64,000 nt of DNA from Chionomys nivalis (Eukaryota; Chordata; Mammalia; Rodentia; Cricetidae). Each line of letters starts with the position of its first letter. The stretch's first letter is position 1. The stretch lies in assembly GCF_950005125.1 (NCBI RefSeq), contig NC_080101.1:64972293-65036292 (forward strand), read 5' to 3'. Below are positions 37,394-46,602 of the stretch, one piece after another. The notes beneath the pieces were generated by a model. That model saw nothing but the letters and a program-made list of their open reading frames with translations. It did not search any database and was not told the DNA's origin. A program made the translations under genes and the position numbers.

Positions 37394-38192
37394 GAGCTTG
37401 AGGGAATGGGATGGTTGGGATGGAGGAGAGGTGGATTTGGGAGCAGGGAATAGATATCTTAATTAAGGGAGCCATTTTAGGGTTGGTAAGAGACTTGACT
37501 CTAGAGGGGTTCCCAGGTGTCCAAGGAGATGTCCCCAGCTTGTTCCTTGGGCAGCAGAGGAGAGGGTGCCTGAACTGACCATATCCCATAGCCATACTGA
37601 TGAATATCTTGCATATCACCATAGAACCTTCATCTGGCGATGTATGGAGATAGAGACAGAGACCCACATTGGAGCACTGGACTGAGCTCCCAAGGTCGAA
37701 ATGAGGAGCAGAAGGAAGGAGGACATGAGCAAGGAAGTCAGGACGGCAAGGGGTGCGTCCACCCACTGAGATGGTGGGACTGATCTAATGGGAGATCACC
37801 AAGGCCAGTTGGACTGGGACTGATGGATAATGTGATGAAAACGGACTTTCTGAATGTGGCTGACAGTGGAGACTGACTGAGAAGCCAAGGACAATGACAC
37901 TGAGTTTTGATTCTACTGCATGGACGGGCTTTGTGGGAGCCTTGTCAGTTTGGATGCTCACCTTCCTGGACCTGGGGAGAGTGAGGAGGACCTTGGACTT
38001 CCCATAGGGTAGGGAACCTTGACTGCTCTTTGGCCTGGAGAGGAAGGGGGAGGGGGGAAGGAGAGGGAAGTGGGAGGAGGGGAGGAGGTGGAAATTTTTA
38101 ATAAAAATATATAAAAAAATCAGAGAGGAAAAAGTAGAAATATCTTTATTTGCAGATGATATAATGGTATGTGTAAATAAAGCTAAAATGAT
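37394..38192 (+). mobile_element. L1 3' UTR insert carrying an extra ORF2-derived tail
   Basis: The insert begins in the L1 3' UTR (GGGAATGGGATGGTTGGGAT) and runs through the G/A-rich tract to an A/T-rich end near 38117. It is followed by about 75 bp that include TTTATTTGCAGATGATATAA, the codons of the reverse transcriptase FADD motif. Near-copies of the same target words bracket the whole unit: TATAAAAAGACACA at 37380-37393 and ACAAAAAAAGACACA at 38193-38207. The ORF2 piece therefore seems to have arrived with the insert. Confidence 0.7.
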
Positions 38193-38207
38193 ACAAAAAA
38201 AGACACA

Positions 38208-39123
38208 CACTAAGAGAATGGATATGAAATCTGGATCCAGCTTTCTGCTGTATACAAGAAACATGCCTCAACCTCAAAGACAGACATTACCTCAGAGAAA
38301 AAAGGTTGGGAAAAGATTTTCCAATCAAATGGACCTAAGAAACAAGCAAGTATAGCTATTCTAATTTCTAACAAAAAGAGACTTCAAACTAAAATCAATA
38401 AAAAGAGACAGAGAAGGACACTTTATTTTGTAACAGGAACAATCCATCAAGATGAAGTCTCAATCCTGAACCTCTATATACCAAATAAAAGAGCACTCAC
38501 ACATATAAAAGAAACATTGCAAAAGCTTAAATCACACCTCAAACCCCACACACTAATCATAGGAGACTTCAAGAGTCCACACTCCCAAATGGACAGGAAA
38601 CCAGACAGAAACATAAGAGAGAAATATGAGAATTAACAGATATCATGACTCTACAGACATCTATAGAACATTTCATCCAAACACAATAGAATATATGTTC
38701 TTCTCAGCACCTCATGGAACCTTCTCTAAAATTGACCACATATTCAGTAACAAAGCAAACCTCAAAGACACACACACATACATACACCAAAAAAAAATTG
38801 AATAACATCTTGTATCTTATCAGATCACTATGGTTTAAAATTAAAATTCAACAGCAACACTAATTTCAGAAAACTCAAAAACACATGGAAATTCAGCAGT
38901 GCTCTATTGAACCACCACTGGGTCAAGTAAGAAATGAAGAAAGAAGTCAATGGTTTCATAGAAGTCAGTGAAAATGAAGGCACAATGTACTCAATCCTAT
39001 GAAAGCAGTGCTAAGAGGAAAGTCCATAACACTAAGTTTCTGCATAAATGAAGTGGAGAAAGCTCACACTAGTGACTTAACAGCACACCTGAAAACTCTA
39101 GAATAAAAAGAAGCAGACTCGAC
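38208..39123 (+). pseudogene. LINE-1 ORF2 endonuclease-region remnant (L1-X)
   Basis: Read in pieces, this matches the endonuclease half of ORF2: ATTCTAATTTCTAACAAAAA, GAAGTCTCAATCCTGAACCT and GGAGACTTCAAGAGTCCACA, which sits at the catalytic GDFN site (here degraded). Many indels and stops are present, and it ends abruptly at 39123. No protein can be made. Confidence 0.8.
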
Positions 39124-40075
39124 CAGGCGTCCATGTTTAGGTGCTGAGGAGTTTCATCTGGACGGGTGAGTGTGTGCTATCCAGGGGCGGACTGTCCCGG
39201 AAGAGAGCACAAACCCCCCTCCCCCAGCTCCTGCTGTAAGGCCCCTTTTCTTACATACGACCCAGCCCCCCAGCTTCCCCCCCCCAAGCCTGCCCTGCTG
39301 TCTGCTAGGTCTTCTGCTCAAGAACAATTTTCCTGCTCCTGCACTAAGGCTACCCACCCAGAGCGGTGAGTGCCTGCCTACTGGGCAGGCCTCAAGGTCC
39401 CCCACAAGGGAGCGCAGGCACCTTCAGCTTGGGGCTGCAGGGTCTCCTGTGCTCTACTGGAACCCGCCCTGCCTGCAACGTTCTTCCTTTTGTCCCTGGC
39501 TCATTGGGCTACCAGGAGTCCCTGTTTAGGTGCTGAAGAGTTCCATCTGGACGTGTGAGTGTGTGCTATCCAGGGGCGGACGATCCCAGAAGAGAGCACA
39601 AACCTCCCTCCCCCAGCTCCTGCTGCAGGGCTTTCTTTCCTACACACAACCCCCCCCCCCAAGCCTGCCTTGTCTGCAAGGTACTTTGCTGAGGAACAGT
39701 TTCCTGCTCCTACACTAAGGCTACCCACTCAGAGTGGTGAGTGCCTGCCTACCAGGCACGCCTCAAGGACCCCCGAAAGGGAGCGCAGGCACCTTCAGCT
39801 TGTGCTGCAGGGTCTCCTGTGTTCTACTCGACCCTGCCCTACCCCCTGCATTTGCCCTTTTGTCCACGGGTCATTGGGCTACCAGGCATCCATGTTTTGG
39901 TGCTGAGGAGTCCATCTGGAAGGGAACGGTTTCTGCTCCTACACTGAGGAGATACACCCAGGGAGTCAGTCACAGCAAAGACTGGACCAAGACACCAGGC
40001 CTCTCCTGGCTCCATTTTAAGGAAGAGATGGGCAGGCACCAATGCAAGAATTCCTCCAACAACCTGAAAGGCAAC
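39124..40075 (+). repeat. LINE-1 5' UTR with tandem promoter monomers (L1-Y)
   Basis: GTGCTGAGGAGTTTCATCTG recurs at 39141, 39530 and 39900, giving two full monomers of 389 and 370 bp and a third partial one. Each monomer holds GTGAGTGTGTGCTATCCAGG, a C-rich block, CTACCCAC...GTGAGTGCCTGCCTAC and CATTGGGCTACCAGG. It is GC-rich, stands directly upstream of an L1 ORF1, and is therefore the internal promoter of this L1 lineage. Tandem monomer promoters are known for rodent L1s. Confidence 0.85.
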
Positions 40076-41089
40076 ATGATATCAACAGAATCCAGGAATC
40101 CTGAAATAAGAAGAATTGTACACCCTACTCCGGAAGAATCAGAAGAATTCGACTAAAAAGTGAAATATATGAAAATAATAGAGGACCTAAAACAGGAGGT
40201 GAAAAACTACCATAAACAATTAGAGATTACAAACAAAAAGGTAGAGGAAATGAATAAATCTCTCAAAGATACCCAAGAAAACCAAGAGAAACAAGAAAAA
40301 GCAATCAAACAGGTTAGGGAAATGGTTGAAGACTTGAAGAATGAAATGGAAGTAATGAAGAAAACACAAACCGAGGGAAGATGGAGATGGAAAATCTGGG
40401 TAAATGAACAGGAACTACAGAGACAAGTACTACCAACAGATTACAGGAGATAGAAGAAAGAATCTCAGACACTGAAGATACCATAGAGAAAACACTGATC
40501 AAAGAAAACAACAAAACCAACAAATTCTCATCACAAAACATTCAGGAAATCTGGGACACAATAAAAAGACCAAACCTAAGAATAATGGGGATAGAAGAAG
40601 GAGAAGTACAGCTCAATGGTCCAGAAAATATATTTAATAAAATTATAGAAGAAAACTTAACTTTCCCAACCTTAAGAAAGATATTCCTTTGAAGGTCCAA
40701 GAAGCACACAGAACACCAAATAGAGTGGATCAAAAAAAAAGTCTCCTAGCCATGTAATAATCAAAACACAAAACATACAGAATAAAGAAAGAATATTAAG
40801 AGCTACAAAGGAAAAAGGTCAAGTTACTTATAAAGTTAAACCCATCAGACTTACACCTGACTTCTCTATGGAAACCATGAAAGCCAGAAGGTCCTGGATA
40901 GATGTACTGCAGAAACTAAGAGACAATGGATGCAAGCCCAGACTACTATACCCAGCCAAGCTTTCGTTCACTATCAATGGAGAAATAAAATTTTCCAGGA
41001 TGAAAACAAATTCCAGCCTTACAGAAAGGAATTGAAGGAAATCACAACCCAAGGAGTCCAACAATGCCCACAATAACTCAGACAACTAA
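40076..41089 (+). pseudogene. LINE-1 ORF1 pseudogene (L1-Y)
   Basis: ORF1p is the trimeric RNA-binding chaperone of L1. The start ATG is at 40076 in GGCAACATGATATC, a context shared with L1-A and L1-E. The first 26 codons end at a stop (40154-40156). A 97-codon frame (40160-40453) then holds the coiled coil, rich in Lys, Glu and Gln. The C-terminal domain words (ATGGAAACCATGAAAGCCAG, GGATGCAAGCCCAGACTACT) follow to a stop at 41087-41089. Several frameshifts make it inactive. Only 5' UTR, ORF1 and a short spacer remain of this L1. Confidence 0.85.
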
Positions 41090-41142
41090 TGACCCTTCAT
41101 CAGCACAACTCAAAGAAGGGAAACACACAAACTCTACTACAA

Positions 41143-41189
41143 AAAAAAAGAAAAGAAAAGAAAAGAAAAGAAAAGAAAAGAAAGAAAGG
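41143..41189 (+). repeat. (AAAAG)n simple repeat
   Basis: A run of AAAAG units expands the A-rich spacer that normally follows L1 ORF1. It marks the junction of L1-Y and L1-A. Confidence 0.9.
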
Positions 41190-41191
41190 AT

Positions 41192-42074
41192 ATTGGCGGT
41201 TACTGCGTTTGCCTCAGCGACATTTTCTTCTGGATTGTGCCTGTGGCGTAGCTGATTACTGTCTCCTAGTTTTGAAGCCATCAGCCAGGCAGATGCAAGC
41301 TGCGGACACCAGCGCATGCAGACACAAGCGGCGGACACCAGTGCACGCACACGTGGCAGATGCAGGATAGTCCAGGCATGAAACAGTGAAGCCCACACTG
41401 AGAGCAGATCGCCCCACTACAATTAAATCAAGTAGGTTTTTTGGGGCCTGGCCTGCAGAGTGGGAGGCCTTTTATTGGTGAGGTTCACGAGCGAACAGGG
41501 AGCCTGGTCCTGTTCCTGAAGACCCTCCTGAGAGGGGAGAGTGTTATGGGCCCGCAGCGAGACACAGGAAACAGAGCTGCGGCATTCCATGACCACCTTG
41601 ACCCCCCCCCCCCGTTAGCCTAAGAGGGCTGGTACCCGCTGCTGGGGCTACTCCTCCTCTGCTGCGACCTCTCTCTCCATAGCTTGTGCCCAGGGCCCTC
41701 CTTCACTCCCCTTCCCTTCTGCAGGGCCACGGGATCATCCAGTATCGCCCGTTTGGTCACTGGGTCAGGAGCTCAGGGCAGAGGGCAGCGGGAGTTTCTC
41801 TGTTTTGAAGGCTGGCATGCAGAGGGGTAGGCCTTTTGTTGGTGAGGTCCCTGATGAACAGGGAGCCTGGTCCTGGTCTTGAAGACCTTTCTGAGTGGTG
41901 AGAGGGATCTTGACCAGCGGTGGGAGACAGGAAACGGAGCGAGGGCACTTTGTAAACAGGGCCCTTGACCAGCAGGGAAACCTGTTCCTGATTTAAAAGA
42001 CACTTTAGATAGCATCAATAGGAGGAGATGGGCAGGCGCCAAGGCAAGAATTCACCAACAATCTGAAAAACAAC
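41192..42074 (+). repeat. LINE-1 5' UTR of a second promoter type (L1-A)
   Basis: This GC-rich leader is unlike that of L1-Y. It contains two related units: GAACAGGGAGCCTGGTCCTG occurs at 41493 and 41856 (period 363 bp), each followed by GAAGACC...CTGAG, an AGACACAGGAAACAGAG or AGACAGGAAACGGAG variant, and a related stub near 41958. It ends in GGAGATGGGCAGGCGCCAAG and the ORF1 start, a proximal segment shared with L1-Y and L1-E. It probably served as the L1 internal promoter. Confidence 0.8.
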
Positions 42075-43107
42075 ATGAAAACACCAGAACCCAATGATCT
42101 TACAACAGAAGGACTTGAACACCCTAACACAGAAGAAGTGGAAAAAATTGACTTTATGAAAGCAATAGAGTCCCTTAAACAACATGTAAAAAACGCCCTT
42201 ATAGAAATGGATGAGAAGTATAACAAAAAGTTTGAAGAAATGAGTAAATACGTAAATGATACCTTGGGAAACCAAGAAAAAGATGATCAAACAGGTAATG
42301 GAAACAGATCAAGAATTGAAAACTGAAATTGAAGCAAGGAAGAAAACTCAAACTGAGGACCAGCTGGACATGGAAAATCTAGGTCAACAAGCAGAGACTA
42401 CAGAAACAAGCATAATCAATAGAATACAAGAGATAGAAGAAAGAATCTCAGATTCTGAAGACAACATAGAGAAAATAAACGCACTGATCAAAGAAAACAG
42501 CAAAACCAACAAATTCTCATCACAAAACATTCAGGAAATATAGGACACAATAAAAAGACCAAACCTAAGAATAATAGGGATAGAAGAAGGAGAAGAGGCA
42601 CAGCTCAAAGGTCCACAAAATATTTTTAACAAAATTATGGAAGAAAACTTTCCCAACATAAAGAAAGATATTCCTTTGAATATTCAAGAAGCATACAGAA
42701 CACCAAACAGACTGGAACAAAAAAAAAGTCCCCTCTCCATGTAATAATCAAAACACAAAATATACAGATTAAAGAAAGAATATTAAGAGCTGCAAGGAAA
42801 AAGGCCAAGTAACTTATAAGGTAAACCGATCAGACTTACACCTGACTTCTCTATGGAAACCATGAAAGCCAGAAGGTCCTGGATAGAGGTACTACAGAAA
42901 CTAAGAGACCATGGATGCAAACCCAAACTACTATACCCAGCCAAGCTATCGTTCACTATCAATGGAGAAAACAAGACATTCCAGGATAAGAACAAATTTA
43001 AACAATATGTTGCCACAAATCCAGCCCTACAGAAAGTATTAGAAGAAAAATCACAACCCAAGGAATCCAACATTGCCAACACTGCCTACAATAACGCAGG
43101 CATCTAG
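42075..43107 (+). pseudogene. LINE-1 ORF1 pseudogene (L1-A)
   Basis: The ATG at 42075 opens an 83-codon frame (MKTPEPNDLTTEGLEHPN) that runs into the coiled coil. A frameshift near 42270 moves the reading to the frame of 42256-42543, which stops just after the SSQNIQEI block. The C-terminal RNA-binding part reappears at 42853-43107 (METMKARRSWIEVLQKLRD) and ends at the normal stop. Domain order is therefore complete, but at least two breaks prevent a full protein. About 340 codons are spanned, the usual ORF1 size. Confidence 0.88.
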
Positions 43108-43141
43108 CGACCCTTCAATAGCACATCTCAAAGAAGGGAGA

Positions 43142-43226
43142 CACACAAACTCTTCTACCAAAAGCAATAAGAATAACCGGAGTTAACATCCACTGGTCAT
43201 TAATATCACTTAATATTAATGGTCTC
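43142..43226 (+). pseudogene. LINE-1 ORF2 N-terminal stub (L1-A), left of the L1-B insert
   Basis: The codons for SLISLNINGL, the first strand of the ORF2 endonuclease, are present and are cut at GGTCTC by L1-B. The next codons (AATTCACC) resume at 46603. The exact start codon is not preserved. In L1-C the same frame can start at ATG 51157. Confidence 0.8.
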
Positions 43227-43276
43227 TAATACCTATACTCCTTAATGTATTTCACAATATTGAAACAGAGAAGTCA

Positions 43277-45589
43277 TTGCCAAATTCCTTTTATGAAGCT
43301 GAAGTTACTCTGATACCAAAACCACACAAAGACACAACCAAGAAAGAGAACTACAGGCCAATCTCACTCATGAACATCGACGCAAAAATACTCAATAAAA
43401 TACTGGCAAACCGAATCCAAGAACACATCAGAAAAATTATCCATTATGATCAAGTAGGCTTCATCCCAGAGATGCAGGGCTGGTTCAACATACGAAAATC
43501 TATCAATGTAATCCATCATATAAATAATCTGAAAGAAAAAAACCATATGATCATTTCATTAGATGCTGAAAAAGCATTTGACAAAATTCAACATCCCTTT
43601 ATGATAAAGGTCTTAGAGAGATTAGGAATACAAGGGTCGTTCCTAACTATAATAAAAGCTATTTATAGCAAGCCGTCAGCTAACATCAAATTAAATGGAG
43701 AGAAACTCAAAGCTATTCCACTAAAATCAGGAACACGACAAGGTTGTCCACTCTCTCCATACCTCTTTAATATAGTGCTTGAAATTCTAGCAATAGCAAT
43801 AAGACAACATAAGGGGATCAAAGGGATTCAAATCGGAAAGGAAGAAGTTAAACTTTCATTATTTGCAGACGATACGATAGTGTACATAAGCGACCCCAAA
43901 AACTCCAGCAAAGAACTCCTTCAGCTGATAAACACCTTTAGTAGCGTTGCAGGATACAAGATCAATTCCAAAAAATCAGTTGCCCTCCTATACACAAAGG
44001 ATAAGGAAGCAGAGATGGAAATCAGAGAAGCATCACCCTTCACGATAGCCACAAATAGCATAAAATATCTTGGGGTAACCCTAACCAAGGAAGTAAAGGA
44101 TCTATTTGACAAGAACTTTAAGTCAATGAAGAAAGAAATTGAGGAGGATACCAGAAAATGGAAGGATCTCCCTTGCTCTTGGATAGGGAGGATCAACATA
44201 GTAAAAATGGCAATTCTACCAAGGGCAATTTATAGATTCAATGCAATCCCCATTAAAATCCCATCAAAATTCTTCACAGATCTTGAGAGGACAATAATCA
44301 ACTTTATACGGAGAAACAAAAAACCCAGGATAGCCAAAACAATCTTATATAATAAAGGATCGTCTGGAGGCATTACCATCCCTGACCTCAAACTCTATTA
44401 CAGAGCCTCAGTATTGAAAACAGTTTGGTATTGGCATAAAAACAGAGAAGTCGACCAATGGAACCGAGTAGAAGACCCTGATTTTAACCCACAAACTTAT
44501 GAACACCTAATTTTTGATAAAGGAGCTAAAAGTATTCAATGGAAAAAAGAGAGTATCTTCAACAAATGGTGCTGGCAGAACTGGTTGTCAACGTGTAGAA
44601 GAATGAAAATAGATCCATATCTATCACCATGCACAAAACTCAAGTCCAAATGGATTAAAGACCTCAATATTAGTCTGAACACACTGAACCTGATAGAAGA
44701 AAAAGTTGGAAGTACTCTACAACATATGGGTACAGGAGATCACTTCCTACGTTTATCCCCAGCAGCACAGACATTAAGGGCAACATTGAATAAATGGGAC
44801 CTCCTGAAACTGAGTAGCTTCTGTAAAGCAAAGGACACTGTCACTAAGACAAAAAGGCAACCCACTGACTGGGAGAAGATCTTCACCAACCCTGCAACAG
44901 ACAAAGGTCTGATCACCAAAATATATAAAGAACTCAAGAAACTAAACTTTAAAATGCTAATGAACCCAATAAAAAAATGGGGCACTGATCTGAACAGAGA
45001 ATTCTCAACAGAAGAAATTCAAATGGCCAAAAGACACCTAAGGTCATGCTCAACCTCCTTAGCGATAAGGGAAATGCAAATTAAAACAACTTTGAGATAC
45101 CATCTTACACCTGTCAGAATGGCTAAAATCAAGAACACCAATGATAGCCTTTGCTGGAGAGGTTGTGGAGAAAGAGGCACACTCATTCATTGCTGGTGGG
45201 AATGCAAACTTGTGCAACCACTTTGGAAATCAGTGTGGCGATTTCTCAGGAAATTTGGGATCAACCTACCCCAAGATCCAGTAATACCACTATTGGGAAT
45301 ATACCCAAGAGATGCCACATCAAATGACAAAAGTATCTGTTCAACTATGTTCATAGCAGCATTGTTTGTAATAGCCAAAACCTGGAAACAACCTAGATGC
45401 CCTTCAATGGAGGAATGGATGAAGAAAGTGTGGAATATATACATATTAGAGTACTACTCAGCAGTAAAAAACAATGACTTCTCGAATTTTGCGTGCAAAT
45501 GGATGGAAATAGAAAACACTATCCTGAGTGAGGTATCCCAGACTCAAAAAGAGGAACATGGGATGTACTCACTCATAATCGGTTTCTAG
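43277..45589 (+). CDS. LINE-1 ORF2p fragment: reverse transcriptase + C-terminal domain, uninterrupted
   Basis: This 770-codon frame equals roughly the last 60% of L1 ORF2p (normally near 1,280 residues). It lacks the endonuclease. Reverse transcriptase motifs are visible: LDAEKAF with the first catalytic Asp at residue 96, RQGCPLSP, then FADD at residues 196-199 with the other two catalytic Asp (FADDT here; sister copies have FADDM). The cysteine-rich segment CWRGCGERGTLIHCWWEC and WKQPRCPSMEEWMKKVW follow, ending at the natural stop. No stop or frameshift is seen. The first Met is internal to ORF2, and the copy lacks the L1 promoter and ORF1, so translation is doubtful. I list it as coding potential, not a proven gene. 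Confidence 0.75.
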   Translation: MPNSFYEAEVTLIPKPHKDTTKKENYRPISLMNIDAKILNKILANRIQEHIRKIIHYDQVGFIPEMQGWFNIRKSINVIHHINNLKEKNHMIISLDAEKAFDKIQHPFMIKVLERLGIQGSFLTIIKAIYSKPSANIKLNGEKLKAIPLKSGTRQGCPLSPYLFNIVLEILAIAIRQHKGIKGIQIGKEEVKLSLFADDTIVYISDPKNSSKELLQLINTFSSVAGYKINSKKSVALLYTKDKEAEMEIREASPFTIATNSIKYLGVTLTKEVKDLFDKNFKSMKKEIEEDTRKWKDLPCSWIGRINIVKMAILPRAIYRFNAIPIKIPSKFFTDLERTIINFIRRNKKPRIAKTILYNKGSSGGITIPDLKLYYRASVLKTVWYWHKNREVDQWNRVEDPDFNPQTYEHLIFDKGAKSIQWKKESIFNKWCWQNWLSTCRRMKIDPYLSPCTKLKSKWIKDLNISLNTLNLIEEKVGSTLQHMGTGDHFLRLSPAAQTLRATLNKWDLLKLSSFCKAKDTVTKTKRQPTDWEKIFTNPATDKGLITKIYKELKKLNFKMLMNPIKKWGTDLNREFSTEEIQMAKRHLRSCSTSLAIREMQIKTTLRYHLTPVRMAKIKNTNDSLCWRGCGERGTLIHCWWECKLVQPLWKSVWRFLRKFGINLPQDPVIPLLGIYPRDATSNDKSICSTMFIAALFVIAKTWKQPRCPSMEEWMKKVWNIYILEYYSAVKNNDFSNFACKWMEIENTILSEVSQTQKEEHGMYSLIIGF

Positions 45590-46587
45590 CCATAAAATAA
45601 AAGACATTAAGCATATAATGTGTGATCCTATAGAAGCTAAATAAGAAAGTGAACCCAAAGAAAATCATATAGTCATCCGCATGGAGAGGGGGAAGTAGAC
45701 AAGATTCCAGGGCAAAAACTGGGAACTTGCGGGTGAGGTGGCATGGGGCAAAGGGGAAATGGGATGAGAAATATGAGAAGGGGAGGATGGGAGGAGCTCG
45801 GAGGATTGGGATGGTTGGGACATAGGAAGGATGGATACGGGAGCAGCGAAGTATATATCCTATCTAAGGGAGCCATCTTAGGGTTGGCAAGAGACTTGAC
45901 TCTTGAGGGGTTCGCAGGTGTCCAGGAATATGTCCCCAGCTGGTACCTTGGGCAACTAAGGAGAGGGAACCTGAAATGACCCTATCCTATACTGATGAAT
46001 ATCTTGCATATCACCTTAGAACCTTCATCTGGCGATGGATCGAGGTAGAGACAGAGTCTCAATTTGGAGCAACGGTCTGAGCTCTTAAGGTCCAAATGAG
46101 GAGCATAAGGAGGGAGAACATGAGCAAAAAATCAGGACCACGAGGGATGCACCCACCCACTGTGACAGTGGAACTGATTTATTGGGAGCCCACCAAGGCC
46201 AGCTGGTCTGGGACTGAATAAGCATGGGTTGATTCCGGACTCTCTGAGCATGGCGGTCAATGAAGACTGATGAGAAGCCAAGGACAATGGCACTAGGTTT
46301 CGATCCTAATACATGAACTGGCTTTGTGGGAGCTTAGCCTGTTTGGACGCTCACCTTTCTGGACGTAGATAGAAGGACCTTGGTCTTCCCGCAGGGCAGG
46401 GAATTTGGACTGCTCTTCAGTATCGTGAGGGAGGGGGAATGGAGTGGGGGGAGGAGAAGAGGAGTGGGGATAGGGGGAGGGAAGTGGGGGGAGGGCAATA
46501 TTTGGGAGGAGGGGAGGGAAATGGGAAATGGGGAGCAGGTGGAAATTTTAATTAAAAAAGAATAAAAATAAATAAATAAGTAAAAAA
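45590..46587 (+). repeat. LINE-1 3' UTR with G/A-rich tract (L1-B)
   Basis: It contains the conserved CATCTGGCGATGGATCGAGG region (46026-46045) and a strongly G-rich purine tract at about 46425-46550 with several GGGG runs on the transcript strand, then AATTAAAAAAGAATAAAAAT. The same organisation is seen at 32130-33120. Confidence 0.9.
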
Positions 46588-46602
46588 AATATTAATGGTC
46601 TC

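Larger units (their letters stand above)
34660..39123 (+). mobile_element. Old LINE-1 (L1-X), multiply interrupted
   Basis: Pieces appear in the correct L1 order: the ORF1 middle (34700-35083, aligning with 40520-40880 of L1-Y), the ORF1 C-terminal part (37109-37380), and the endonuclease half of ORF2 (38208-39120). The series is interrupted by a two-LTR ERV (35084-37102) and by an L1 3' UTR insert (37394-38192). It ends where the L1-Y promoter begins. All reading frames are broken. Confidence 0.85.
43227..46587 (+). mobile_element. 5'-truncated LINE-1 (L1-B) inserted into L1-A ORF2
   Basis: It starts in the middle of ORF2 (TAATACCTATACTCCTTAAT, corresponding to 48017 of L1-A) and runs to the L1 3' end with an A-rich tail. 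The 15-bp sequence AATATTAATGGTCTC is duplicated exactly at 43212-43226 and 46588-46602, and L1-A reads through when the insert and one copy are removed. It is the youngest-looking long L1 here, with an unbroken reading frame and near identity to the copy at 31.6-33.2 kb. Confidence 0.96.

Noticed and set aside
39170..39906. Several overlapping proline-rich open stretches on both strands
   Set aside because: They follow the GC-rich L1 5' UTR monomers and repeat with the monomer period. They are not genes.
39141..39920. A CRISPR-like array
   Set aside because: The direct repeats are about 370-390 bp L1 promoter monomers in a mammalian genome, with no short repeats and unique spacers.
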